Below, piece after piece: positions 1-9,944 of a stretch of 64,000 bases of DNA. Every line of letters begins with the position of its first letter. Position 1 is the first letter of the stretch. The stretch comes from Branchinecta lynchi. Lineage: Eukaryota > Arthropoda > Branchiopoda > Anostraca > Branchinectidae. The position numbers and the translations under genes are program-made. The stretch is taken from positions 22,435,252-22,499,251 of the forward strand of contig JAKZAP010000004.1 in assembly GCA_023053575.1 (NCBI GenBank), written 5' to 3'. A model generated the notes under the pieces. The model had not been told where the DNA came from. It saw only the letters and a list, made by a program, of their open reading frames with translations, and did no database searches.

Positions 1-1
1 A

Positions 2-622
2 ATATCATTTTTTTTAAGCCTTGAAAACAACCACTGGCGACTTTTCATAACTGATTTAAAAAACAAAATTTTTGTTGCGTTTGACCCGCAACAAAAAGCA
101 GATGATAAATACAAACCTTTTTTCGAAGAAAATTTTAGGCGAAGGAATTTATTAAAATCAACGGATAAACTGGAAAACTTGGTGTTTAAATATAAGAAAC
201 AAGCTGATAGTTATAATTGCGGTATAATTTGCATAGAATTTTTCGATTTCATAGTTAATTCAATAGACAAGGAAAATAAAAATCAATTAAAATCAGTATT
301 TGAAGATTACGGAAACGACGAAGATATAATAGATAATTTTTCGAACAAAAATAGTGAAATACAAAAAAGGAACTACATTTTCGAGTATATAGTAAAAAGT
401 ATAGACAATTCGTTAAGTAATCTTTGTAGAATATGCAAGGGAAGTAGCAGAGAAAAAATTAAAACTGAAGGAAAAAATAATAATAAAGTAATGTGGGTGG
501 GGTGCGATAATAAGATCGAAAAACATGTGCACTGGTACCACCATACATGTTACATTGCCATTTATGGAACCGTCGACGAACGACTATTTTGTGGAATTTG
601 TCAGGTTATGGGATTTAAGTAG
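2..622 (+). CDS. Ulp1/SENP-like C48 cysteine protease with C-terminal PHD-like finger (5' end off window)
   Basis: The frame is open from the left edge to the stop at 620-622 (206 codons), so the start is missing. Seen: the papain-like Ulp1 triad in the right order and spacing, with His in NNHW (about 29-37), Asp in VAFDP (about 74-88), then Gln and the nucleophile Cys in QADSYNCG (about 203-226). About 75 residues later comes a zinc-finger-like block, CRIC...GCD...HWYHHTC...CGIC (about 430-603), with PHD-type Cys/His spacing, then a stop. C48 proteases cleave SUMO-like isopeptide bonds. Codons are very AT-rich (many Lys, Asn, Ile), unlike the host genes here. A protease-plus-PHD architecture next to no other host exon suggests a gene from a DNA transposon or virus-derived element, but a domesticated gene is possible. 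The protease call is firm; the element type is unknown. Confidence 0.8.
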   Translation: MSFFLSLENNHWRLFITDLKNKIFVAFDPQQKADDKYKPFFEENFRRRNLLKSTDKLENLVFKYKKQADSYNCGIICIEFFDFIVNSIDKENKNQLKSVFEDYGNDEDIIDNFSNKNSEIQKRNYIFEYIVKSIDNSLSNLCRICKGSSREKIKTEGKNNNKVMWVGCDNKIEKHVHWYHHTCYIAIYGTVDERLFCGICQVMGFK

Positions 623-1312
623 TTATCGTCTATAAAAAGGTGCTATCAAACAATTTTTGGGGTCTCAGAAATATTTCAAGTTTAACAAATCGTTGATTTT
701 GATATTCACCTGTATCATAACAATGTTGTTCTTTTTTAAAGATTGGCCTCGAGATCTGTTTATTTCAGTACGAGAGCAACGCTTTGATATTGTACCTTTT
801 TTTTGGGTGGGGGGGGCTATTCCGCTGAAATAATTCAGTCGTTAATTAGAAGAAATTTAAATGAAGCCAAAAAGGAGTATTATTATGGTTGAACGCACTT
901 TTCGAGGTTAATCACTTACCAATTAAATCGACAGCCAAGGAACTAAACCAATGTGTTGCTCTCCCTCACTTTCGCTGGTGAAGATAAATCCATAGTGCCT
1001 AGGTTGCATAAATTTAGCTGCGCTTTGTCTAGAGACGAATCTATCTTGCGAAATAGTACAACATACTCCCATTCCTCTCTTTTCACTCGTCCGTCATGAC
1101 CATATCCTTTCTTTATGTCCTATCATCGCCATTCTTTCTTCTATCGTGTCAGCAGTCACAAACCTTTGCCTCTCTCCATTTGATCTTTTTGCTTACCAAC
1201 CCTCGTACATGCCAACTATTTATAATTACCTAAAAATGAATCCTCGAGTAACATGCGACTACACTGTTCTTGATTGAAAACCATACTAAGCAGTAATCAT
1301 ACTATTACTTGC
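623..1312. other. Intergenic stretch with no recognised feature
   Basis: About 690 bp between the protease stop and the target duplication of the next element. There is one short G run near 805-817. I see no coding frame, tandem structure or inverted ends. Confidence 0.5.
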
Positions 1313-2119
1313 TACTCGGCCAGTGTTGCCACTCGACCGCCACGGTGCAAGCCTCGTCAAAAAGCGGCATTTCTGCGGTATCCTTCAACCAAAATGCGGT
1401 AACATTCGCGACAAGCCCTAAATTCTCGAACAAAAAAAATTATTGATATTTTAGGGAGAGAAAAGGTAAAAAATGTCATTTTAATATGAATGTTGATTCA
1501 ATGACAAGTGAAGTGGGGCAGAAATCTGTCATAAATGCGAGAACACACGTGCTGTCTAGCTTTCTTGTCAGTGTTCAAACGTGAGCTTGGTGCGGGGGAG
1601 CTACTGCGTTAACACTAGTTTATCATTGACCGTGTTCGAAAGAAGAAAGATGGGTAGCTAGATTGTCGTATCTCAACCCTTTTCGTTTAATCTTTAATGA
1701 AAATCAACATTGAAAGCTTCAAAAAGGAACATTCAGATAAATAAGACAAGACAAACAAACAAGATTAATCGCAATCGGACAGATCACGTGGGTGACAAAC
1801 AATATCTTTGGCCACACCATACACAATCTTCTGGTTCATCACGCTACACTCACGAGAAGAGGCACTAGCCTTAACATTGTCCATGTGTTGGTGTATTCAC
1901 CAAGCTGATAACTAGCCACTGAAAAGCCGTGTTTATGTTATTCAAATTCAAAATTTCCGTATCATAGTAGAATTTTGCGGTGTGAGCATGGACGTAAATA
2001 TTCTCAACGTCATACTAGAGAAAACAGTAAAAATGAAAAAATAATCCACTTAACACAATCCAATAATGCAGTGTATTCAGTTAAAAGATAAACATTAAGT
2101 TTGCTTTTCAGTTAAAATT

Positions 2120-2205
2120 TAAGGAGTCTGGCGAGGGCCGGATACCTACAAGACCCAATTGTCTGGATCAATATTAAATTTTTGGGATTCCGTAGAAACC
2201 TTTGG
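2120..2205 (-). repeat. Family A terminal fragment
   Basis: Contains the family A outer motif: a GGAGTCTGGCGA block, then GACCCAATTGTCTGGATC, then a GGGATTCCGTAGAAACCTTTGG block. It matches the ends at 29523, 42570-42665, 45493, 49466 and 61020-61120. Orientation is opposite to the copy at 29523-30478. Confidence 0.7.
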
Positions 2206-2513
2206 TCAATGTTCATTTAGGACGACCAGGTAGGCCACCCCACTTTAACAACCGCACACTCAGTTATCAAATATTTTGCGTCCTGTTTTGGTAAAAAAAA
2301 GAAAACAGATCATAGAAGCCGCCTACCCCCTAGGATAGGACAGTACTTTTGGTATCAATAAACTCTCGCTGACTTGATGACATATACTTAAATAAAGTTA
2401 TTACTTACCATCACACAGTCCTATGGCGTAAAATTCTGTGACGCAAGATAAGTCTAGCCTATTCCTAACTCCAAAACACAAAGTAAAATGGACTGTTTGG
2501 TTCTGACAAGGGT

Positions 2514-2635
2514 CATCGGATGAACTGAGAATTTCAAACGTCTGATCAACTCAACCCATTTGGTGAACTACTTGCATCGGATGAATTGAGAATTTCAAAC
2601 GTCTGATCAACTCGACCCATGTGGTGAACTACTTG
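2514..2635. repeat. 61-bp direct tandem duplication
   Basis: Two adjacent copies, 2514-2574 and 2575-2635, differ at only a few positions; both start with CATCGGATGAA. It lies inside the hAT-like element at 1321-2919. Confidence 0.85.
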
Positions 2636-2972
2636 CATCCCAGGGGACAAGCTGCCGACAGGCAGGTCATTAATTAAGGTCCGTAGTGGACTTCCACGAA
2701 TCGAATCGAACGCGGCTTTGAAATCCTAATTTTATGCAACAAAGACAGGCGAGAAAGATTCTCGTAAGGCGAGAAACTTCAAGTTTGACAAATTTTACGT
2801 AATGGAAAAAGGCATTTCGCGGCATAATTGCGGCGAGCGGCATCATACAAAATTTTACGCGGTATTTTCCTCAGAATCGAGGCATTATGCAGCGAAATGC
2901 GACATAAGTGGCAACACCGTACTCGGCTGTTAAGGAAGTACGCGCCGGATAGTTTCAGAGAAGCTGTAAATG

Positions 2973-4000
2973 TCGTCCCAAAACTAAGTGGAGGGATACC
3001 TATGACTTCGAAAAGTTGTCCGACTGTCAGCAAGATAACTCTCGAAGGGGTTGAGATTTTTGTTCAAACTGGGTGTGAGGATGCATTAAGTAGAAGTACA
3101 GGTAAAGTTCGTAGATGGGCCATGTAGTCCAATGTTCAGGGGCGCTGAGTGGATTTTTGGGATTCAAAAACGTAAATTCTCTCTTCTTTTCTTTCTTTTT
3201 TAAATGATTATTTTTTTATATCGTGCATTAGTACATTTTTGAAAGCTCAGTCTATTTTTTTCCTTTTATTTGTCTATACTGAATACTGCACTATTTTTCC
3301 TCTTCTTAAGTGCGTAAATAAAATTTCATCGTCATCATCATACCTATGACTTCGTAAAAGTAGTCCGTCTGTCCATCCGTCTGTCAGCACGATAACTTTC
3401 GAATGGAATGAGATATTTCGATGAAACTTGGTGTAAAGACTCTTTACGTCAAGGGAAAGGTCTAGTTCGTAGATAGGCTATGTAGCTCAACATATAGAGG
3501 TGGGCGAACATTTTTTTATTAAGAAATTCAGATAGTCGATTTAGAGGTAAGAAGACATGCTGAGCACAATTACCATTTTCTCTCCGGACTTATAGTTCGC
3601 CGGTATCCGGCCACAAGCGGAAAGTTTGTTAAAAGTCAAAGCTTTATTGAAAGTTGATTAAATGTTCGGTTTAGGGTTAAGAAGGCATGCTGAATTTGGT
3701 TTTGACAGTCATTTTCTACCAGGACATATAGTCCTCCTGGAATCTGGCTGAAACAGGAAATCTTTTTAAGTGTTTAAGTTTTATCTGAAGTTGATTAGAT
3801 GTTCGATAAAGGGTAAAGAGATACACTGAATTCGTTTTTGAGATTTAGTTTTTGCAAGACAGTCGTTCGCCAGGAATTCTGTCGAAACCGTAGATTTGGC
3901 AGAATTAAGGCAGGAAGTTTCGTCAGTTTCGTCAAAGTAGATAATGACGTATAAATAGCCTAGGGGTAAATACACACATGCTGAACCTTTCCATTGAGAT
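2973..4000 (-). repeat. Family A interspersed element (degenerate, partly duplicated)
   Basis: Carries the family A end block (AAGTGGAGGGATACCTATGAC) twice, at about 2987 and 3342, followed from 3520 by three decayed internal subrepeats of about 130 bp. Each subrepeat has a GTAAGAAGACATGCTGA box and a CCGG-rich box near TAGTTCGCCGG. The stretch 3160-3330 between the two end blocks is T-rich and unlike the family. Family A copies recur at 29523, 41970, 45180, 49466 and 60280. Confidence 0.7.
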
Positions 4001-4216
4001 AAAAACAAAAGCCGAGCCTTCAAAAGATCGTCAGAAGCGTCAAGACTCGCCCCAGTCTCCCCTACTAAGATCTCACGTGTGATTTTTATTGTTCCTCTAG
4101 CTCATATTGCGGCAGTTCATCATCGAATTTTATGAGGGGCGTATAATCGTACTAACATTGTCAAGGCAGTATATGTATTATTAGCTCGAGCAGACAACAA
4201 CATGCACAATTTTCAG

Positions 4217-4423
4217 TTGATGGCAAGAGAATTAATACAAAAGCGCGACGATTGGCCGCCAATAGGAGATACGCTCATAAAGTATGTAGAAGCAAAACGG
4301 GCCACACTGAGTGACCAGGCGGTCATGAAACCCGCCGATGTAGTTCAACGGCTTAATGACATCAGAGTTGATGTGGGGACCCGAATGCCTTGCTTACCAC
4401 TTTATGAGCGATGTGGAAAACAG
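4217..4423 (+). CDS. Putative internal exon of an unrecognised gene
   Basis: A 207-bp stretch (69 codons, phase 0 to phase 0) preceded by a pyrimidine-containing acceptor (ATTTTCAG) and followed by a CAG/GTCCGT donor. The frame reads as well-mixed protein, including DDWPPIGD, MKPADVVQRLNDIRV and MPCLPLYERCGK. Its length in whole codons and both splice signals make it more convincing than the neighbouring repeat frames. An alternative is a longer 5' exon starting at the ATG at 4202. I could not name the family or find partner exons. Confidence 0.4.
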
Positions 4424-4789
4424 GTCCGTATCCAGGAATTTATTTCGGGTGGGGGGTCTACAGTGGGTCATTGTGGTACGTAATCCGTACAAGACAGAAA
4501 ATATGAACATAGACCAGAGATTAAAGCATATAAAATAACTATTTTTGGGGTTTATGAGATAACAGCTAAATCACACAGGATACGGCCCTAGTTGCAACAT
4601 CCGCATTTATCGTGGACATTTTCATTAGTGGGCATTGAGATCCTAAGCACTATCATGTCATGGATTTTGTTTAGTCAATCTTTTTTGCCTTTAATCTTGT
4701 TAACATAAACCATTAGCCTAATATTCCCATGATCTGGTTTTAAAATAATCAGCTTTGAAAAAGTGCCGGGTCAGCTGTAAATCAAGATT

Positions 4790-5245
4790 CTACCATCGAT
4801 ATTTCGATATTTAGTCCGATATATCGATCTATCGATATCAGATATATCGCATCTTGGATCGTCTCAAACTCCGAATAAAAGATTGAATTACGGAAAACAT
4901 ATTGCTCCGTAAGTGTAGGTTAGGTTGGATTATTTCCAATAATTACGAATGAACAAATATGGTTTTCGATGTCGATATTTACGTTTCGATATAGATATTT
5001 GGTCCGATATATCGATCTATCGATATCCGATATATCGCATCTTGGATCGTCTCGAACTCCGAATAAATAAGAAATGAATTACGCAAAACATGTTGCTCCA
5101 ATTTCGTATATATAAGTGTAGGTTTTGTTAGATTATTTGCAATATTTACGAACGAACAAACACCGTGTTCGATATCGATATTTCCGTTTCGGTATCGATA
5201 TTTCTTCCGATATATCGAAATATCGTTATCGATATCGAATATCGC
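4790..5245. repeat. Palindrome-rich ATCGATAT repeat, about 2.5 tandem units
   Basis: Repeating blocks dense in overlapping ATCGATAT/GATATATCG palindromes (4797-4850, 4970-5040, 5175-5245) alternate with a conserved spacer containing CATCTTGGATCGTCTC and GTGTAGGTT. The unit is roughly 190 bp. Confidence 0.75.
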
Positions 5246-5504
5246 CCAACACTAGAGTCAGCTTCAGTATATTTTGCTTCTGGTGAAGGTAATTCAGTGG
5301 AGACCAAATTTTTTTAATATGTGTAGGATGTGCTAAGAATGAAACTTGGCAGCCATGTTTAACTTGGAAAGTCAGTTTCTCCGTTAGAACCTCTGGGAGT
5401 TCAATAGAGGTATGCTTTTTCAAACGTTCGTTGACTTCGAACTTTGCCATTTCATGTCTTGCTGTGGCTAAGTATATGTACCAGTTAGCCTAAGTAGGTA
5501 ATTA

Positions 5505-5910
5505 AGGATTGAAAAAATTGGCATTGCTAGGTCATCCAGCCATTGGAACAGGCATTGTGTTACCAAGCTTAAGGATGATTTGCATCGGCCGCTAAGCCGT
5601 TTTAGAATGTTTTTCGGAGTAGCTAATTAAAAATAATAATGTTAACACTTTAAACCTTTTGGAATCGTCCGATAATTTTTTTGGGGGGCGGCCTCTATTT
5701 TTTAAGTGGTCGTTTACCTCGAACAACGCCCTAGCATAGTCAGGTCATTCATAGGTCAATTTGGTAATTATTGCAATTCTTAACCCTAAATTTGGATATG
5801 ATGTTTAGCAGCAGGTTCGACTCCTGCGAAGGGACCTATAATGGGTCAACCCTTCAGTGGTGATGCAACATTGTTTTCTGAATTTTGGTTTCTTAAGTTC
5901 TTACTCGAAC
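5505..5910 (-). repeat. Dispersed, inverted copy of the 231-bp satellite monomer with its 5' leader
   Basis: The reverse complement matches one satellite monomer from 9945-13750 plus the leader seen at 9690-9835, including a tRNA T-arm-like box (GCAGGTTCGACTCCTGC). It shows that the satellite unit also exists as a solo interspersed element, and in the opposite orientation. Confidence 0.75.
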
Positions 5911-5995
5911 AACCGACCGAACGGGGAAATTAAGCAACGGCTTCAATATTTTAGCTCTTCCAAATATTCCCACCCGTGGGAACCTAGGTTTTTGG

Positions 5996-6323
5996 CGAGG
6001 GGCTGCCCACTCTCTGCCACTTGGTGTACAACATGTGGCGCCACCCATCCGCCACGTGCGCAAATTATCCGCCACGCGCAGCAATCTTTCGCCACGCGCG
6101 CCAGTTTTTCGCCACACGCGCTACTCCTCCGCCACACGCGCCACCTACCCACCTCTTGCTCAAAAATATCTATTTTCCGCTACGCGCGCCACCCTTCTGC
6201 CACGCGCGCCACCAGCCCGACTATTGCTAAAAATAGCTATTTTCCGACACGCGCGCCACCCTTCCGCCACGCGCGCCATCCGCCACCCGATGTACACCGA
6301 TTTTGAGAGTGGGCAACCCATCG
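5996..6323. mobile_element. 328-bp MITE filled with a CGCCACGCGCGCCAC minisatellite
   Basis: The terminal inverted repeats of 19 bp match at 17 positions (CGAGGGGCTGCCCACTCTC on the left). Nearly the whole interior (6030-6290) is a GC-rich minisatellite of about 15-16 bp (GCCACGCGCGCCACC-like) with no stops in several frames. Flanking octamers GTTTTTGG and CTTTTTCG agree at 6 of 8 positions, a decayed 8-bp target duplication. The ends match those of the 2.7-kb element at 6467-9187, so the two are one family. Confidence 0.7.
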
Positions 6324-6494
6324 CTTTTTCGACCATTCAGTTTTAGAGTTTGAGAATTCCGAGAAGCAAAAAATTATTCATAGTGAATTTTTATTAAAAA
6401 AAAAAAAAATCATTTTGAAAATTCATTGCAACTGCACTAGTCGACACTGGCAAACAAGACTAAAGGCGAGGGGTTGCGCACTGGTGCCTCATGG

Positions 6495-6580
6495 TGTACA
6501 AGTTCCCTGCCTCATGCCTGCCTCACGTGCTTCTTGTCTGCCTCACGTGCCTCATGCCTGCCTCACGTGCCTCATCGCCC
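6495..6580. repeat. Subterminal minisatellite, left arm
   Basis: Several copies of GCCTCACGTGCCTCATGCCT-like units just inside the left inverted terminus of the 2.7-kb element. Each unit carries a CACGTG E-box palindrome. Confidence 0.8.
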
Positions 6581-6829
6581 GTTCTGGTGACTAGTTTAGG
6601 GATTTTTGAAAATTTTCGCTCAGCTACGAGATCTGTGATGAATAACAAAAAGAGAGGGAGCTTCTTATCCCCTCGGGAAATTTGAACTGGGTCGTCCATG
6701 CGGATTATTTGAAAGGTAAAATAAATATTTCTTGATAGTTGATTAATGCCTTTAATAAACCCTGGTAAATTATCTCTGACAGACTTATGTATACTCAGGA
6801 CTATTCAAAAGACTACTCAACGACTATTC

Positions 6830-7145
6830 TTAAGGCAGTCTGTTCGTGTCCCTGATATGCCTACAAAATTTCATCGTCCTAGTACCGAAATCGCGGGATC
6901 ACGGAATTCCCCCCCCAAACTCCCGCAACAGTGCCCGAATCCGGTCCGATTCTCTCAACGATGTATCTAGGACTTGTGCTTGTTCTTCCGACCAAGTTTC
7001 GTCCCGATCCCTCCCCTCTAAGCGTTTCCCAAGATTTCCGGTTCCCCCCTCCAGATCCCCCCAAAGTCACCGGATCTGGTCCGGATTTTAAGTGGGTCGT
7101 CTGAGGCACGAGATCTCTCCAAACATCATTGTATTGCGAGAGCAA
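6830..7145 (-). repeat. Family B fragment
   Basis: Reverse-complement match to about two subrepeats of family B (compare 20700-20960), with GATGAAACTTGG-like and CCGGATCCG-like boxes separated by G/C tracts. It lies inside the 2.7-kb element. Confidence 0.75.
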
Positions 7146-7890
7146 CACTTTGGTTTTGTCCTCGTTTTTTTTTTCCTATGCCACCTATTTCATTTTATTC
7201 CTGGTAATTGGTAAGGGTCTAACCTGTGCGGTTTTTACGGAAAGTGTGGACCTTAGGCCGGATTGATGAACATGACATTACATTTTGGAAAGCTCCGTAG
7301 AACTCTTGCCTGGGGCCAAAAAGGATGTTTTTTACTTGTCCTCGAGCCAGAGCCTACGGTGTGCGAAGTGAAGAGGAGCTATACAGCCTATGTCAGAGAG
7401 GACTATCTGAAGTTGTGCAGCCAACCTTTCGTTTCATCAAACCATGTTTCTGCTCTCGAGTGGAAAGCTCCGCTCTAGCACGCAAGCAGGCAGGCACCAG
7501 TTTCAAATTGAAGATGGATTAAAATCTATAAGTGTTAAATATATGCGGCAGTTACCCGGCCCCATAGCCAAAATATCTTCTTTGAGAGATGAATAGAAAA
7601 ATCTACAGCAAACCAAAAAGTGGCTTTTTCCCACGGGTCCGAAAGTGCTGCCATCTCTTGTTTCTATCCATTTGTGTTCGCGATTTCAGCTGAGTTTATC
7701 ATTCGTTTTTTTGCACTTGGGTGTGCGGTAGAGAAATGGTATCAGATGTACATCTTAAACTTTACAACTTCTCTCATTGCTAAAGAAATTGGAGCTTATC
7801 CTTTGCTCCTTTCTAAGTGGTGACGTTAGAAAGTTGGCCTACGTCAAAAAAGTCAACTTTTGAACTAAGACAGGTAGAATTTTTATAAAC

Positions 7891-8837
7891 GGCAATCGAT
7901 AGCCGTTGATGAGCTGATCAAAGTATATGGCATCCGTTTTTTGGTACAAAGATTCCTTCATGAGATACACCAGTTTGAAAGTTTCAAGGGGTTGACAACT
8001 TCAGTAGGAATGTACACACGAAACCAACAATAGGCGATACCAGCTGCGAGACATGTAGAGTACTTGTATGCGACAGTCAAAATATGTTAGCTCAAAATCA
8101 TCTTCGGCAATGAGGGGTTTGCAGCTTTTGCGAGTTGGTTTATCTGTGATTTGTTTCCGGTGTATTCGATGGTAAGAACAATTTGGTTCCCAATTGTAAG
8201 ACATGCAAGGGACTTGTAACTAATAATCGGCTGTTATGCTACAAAAATCTTCAGCGATGGAGGGTTTGCAACTTTTTCTACCTGGTGTACCAATTATTTT
8301 TATCCGGTGAACTTGATGTCTATCATGGGAGAGGGACTAGTAAGTAAGAATTGGTTCACGAGGGGCTAAAAATTTGTGCAAATTGTTGTATACTGTATTC
8401 GATTTATATAAATCTGACGGTAAGAAAGTTTGTATCGATGGTCTGTCGCTGTAACCTAGGATTAACTGTTTCCGCAACGGGTACAAATGATAATACAAAA
8501 CAATGAGGTAGTTTCGTAATAATTAGTAGTATCATATATGGTATTTTAGTCCTGAAAAGTTACGGATAGCTTTATAATACCAACTAGATTATATGAGATA
8601 TTGTTCCAAGTCTTCATCCGTCACGATGTCTCCGATTGAAAAGGATAAAGTTCAACTGACTGCGAAGTCAATTTAGTCCCTTTTTCCGATATTCTTTTGT
8701 TGTTGTTAGGGCAATCAATAGCCCTTGATGAGCTGATCAAAGTGTATGTTCATCCATTTTTTGGTACAAAAATTCCTTCATGAGATATATACCAGTTTGA
8801 AAATTTCAAAGGGGTTGACAACTTCAGTAGTAAGGTA
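7891..8837. repeat. Direct repeat pair about 820 bp apart
   Basis: About 120 bp at 7891-8012 recurs at 8709-8837: GATGAGCTGATCAAAGT, a TTTTTTGGTACAAA block and a GGGGTTGACAACTTCAGTAG block, in the same order and strand. The spacer between holds no recognised gene. Both lie inside the 2.7-kb element. Confidence 0.75.
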
Positions 8838-9075
8838 CACTGAACATCCCATCCGTTACATTTCAAGATAGGCGAGTTAGACCTCTTATATTACTATCAT
8901 GATACTCTGTGGCCTGAACAGTACTGTCGGTACTGGGTACTTTCAGAGATTCGCCACAAACGAATTGCTTAATCGATATGTAATATCAAACAAAAATGTT
9001 GCGACATTTTGACACTGACATTGCTAAGATTTTTTGGTCAGATGACTTCAATTCTACGCAAGTTATATTTTCATC

Positions 9076-9155
9076 GTTTCTGCCTCACGTGCCTCATGTC
9101 TGCCTCACGTGCCTCATACCTGCCTCGCGTGCCTCATCTGCCTCTGCCTCATGGT
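9076..9155. repeat. Subterminal minisatellite, right arm
   Basis: The same CCTCACGTGCCTCAT-type units as at 6495-6580, on the same strand, just inside the right terminus. Confidence 0.8.
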
Positions 9156-9349
9156 GTACACGAGATCGGCCAGTGCGCAACCCCTCGACTAAAGGTTTCG
9201 ACGCGATCCCAAAAATTCAATATACGATAATTTTTTTTTCACCAGACCCAGTCTTCGCAACACTTCTTGAATATTTTTAGCCTTAAATACCCTATAATAC
9301 CCTATATCAAACCATACGCTAACCAGCTAACTGGGCAACTTAATTAACC

Positions 9350-9840
9350 AAAATGCCGCCCACAAAAAAAAATCATCGAACGATTCCCAAAGGTTTAAAG
9401 TGTTCATATTATTATTTTTAATTAGCTACTCCGAAAAACATGCTAAAACGGCTTAGCGGCCAGTGCAAATCATCCTTAAGCTTGGTTAACACAATGCCTG
9501 TTCCACTGGCTGGATGACCTAGATATGCTGGTGCGTTGGTCGAAGTGACTGAGATACCGAGAAACGCCAAAAATCATGAAAATATAGATGCAGGCTAGAG
9601 CCTAAAGTAAGGCCGAAATGAAATTTGTCTCCATAAATAATGCCTACCTTATTTGAAACATTGTGAATCCTTATTAATTAACTTGAGAAACCAAAATTCA
9701 GAAAACAATGTTGCATCACCGCTGAAGGGTTGACCCAATATAGGACCCTTTGCAGGAGTCGAACCTGCTGCTAAACATCATATCCAAATTTAGGGTTAAG
9801 AATTACAATAATTACCAAATTCCACCACGATCCCTCGAAA
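9350..9840 (+). repeat. Satellite monomer with 3' tail, then 5' leader of the array
   Basis: One monomer (about 9350-9550), followed by a tail (about 9555-9675) that also ends the main array (13728-13856), then the leader with the T-arm-like box (9690-9835). This looks like the end of one repeat unit abutting the start of the next. Confidence 0.75.
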
Positions 9841-9944
9841 AAACCCGGTACCCCCTTCCACCCCCACCCCACCTCCCTAGAATGCCGGTTGCAATGAGAA
9901 TGACCTAACTATGCTGGGGCGTTGTTCGAAGTGACTGAAATGAC

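Larger units (their letters stand above)
1321..2919. mobile_element. Non-autonomous hAT-like DNA transposon, 1.6 kb, with perfect 8-bp target duplication
   Basis: The left end reads CAGTGTTGCCACT; the reverse complement of the right end reads CGGTGTTGCCACT. The element is bracketed by a perfect direct repeat TACTCGGC (1313-1320 and 2920-2927). An 8-bp duplication with CAG-type inverted ends is the hAT signature. Both subterminal regions are dotted with short GCGG-containing motifs (1360-1400, 2810-2900), plausible transposase-binding repeats. No transposase frame is present. Inside lie a family A fragment (about 2120-2205) and a 61-bp tandem duplication (2514-2635). Confidence 0.75.
6467..9187. 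mobile_element. 2.7-kb hAT-like element with 18-bp perfect TIRs and 8-bp TSD, nested in family A
   Basis: The 18-bp ends CGAGGGGTTGCGCACTGG (6467-6484) and their exact reverse complement (9170-9187) are bracketed by ACTAAAGG at 6459-6466 and 9188-9195. Removing the element joins AACAAG-ACTAAAGG-TTTCGA, which is the start of a family A element as seen at 29523 and 45493, so the insertion is proved by the empty site. Subterminal minisatellites (GCCTCACGTGCCTCAT-like) sit at both ends, 6495-6580 and 9076-9155. The interior holds a family B fragment and a direct repeat pair but no transposase. Confidence 0.85.
6450..9330 (+). repeat. Family A fragment split by the 2.7-kb element
   Basis: The left piece (6450-6466) and right piece (9188 to about 9290) together give the family A start: AACAAGACTAAAGG, then TTTCGACGCGATCCCAAAA, then a CAGACCCAGTCTTCGC block. 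The rest of that family A copy is missing. Confidence 0.7.

Noticed and set aside
9735..9780. tRNA gene suggested by a T-arm-like GCAGG...CCTGC box
   Set aside because: No D-arm or anticodon arm fits in the space available and no acceptor stem pairs; at most a tRNA-derived fragment.
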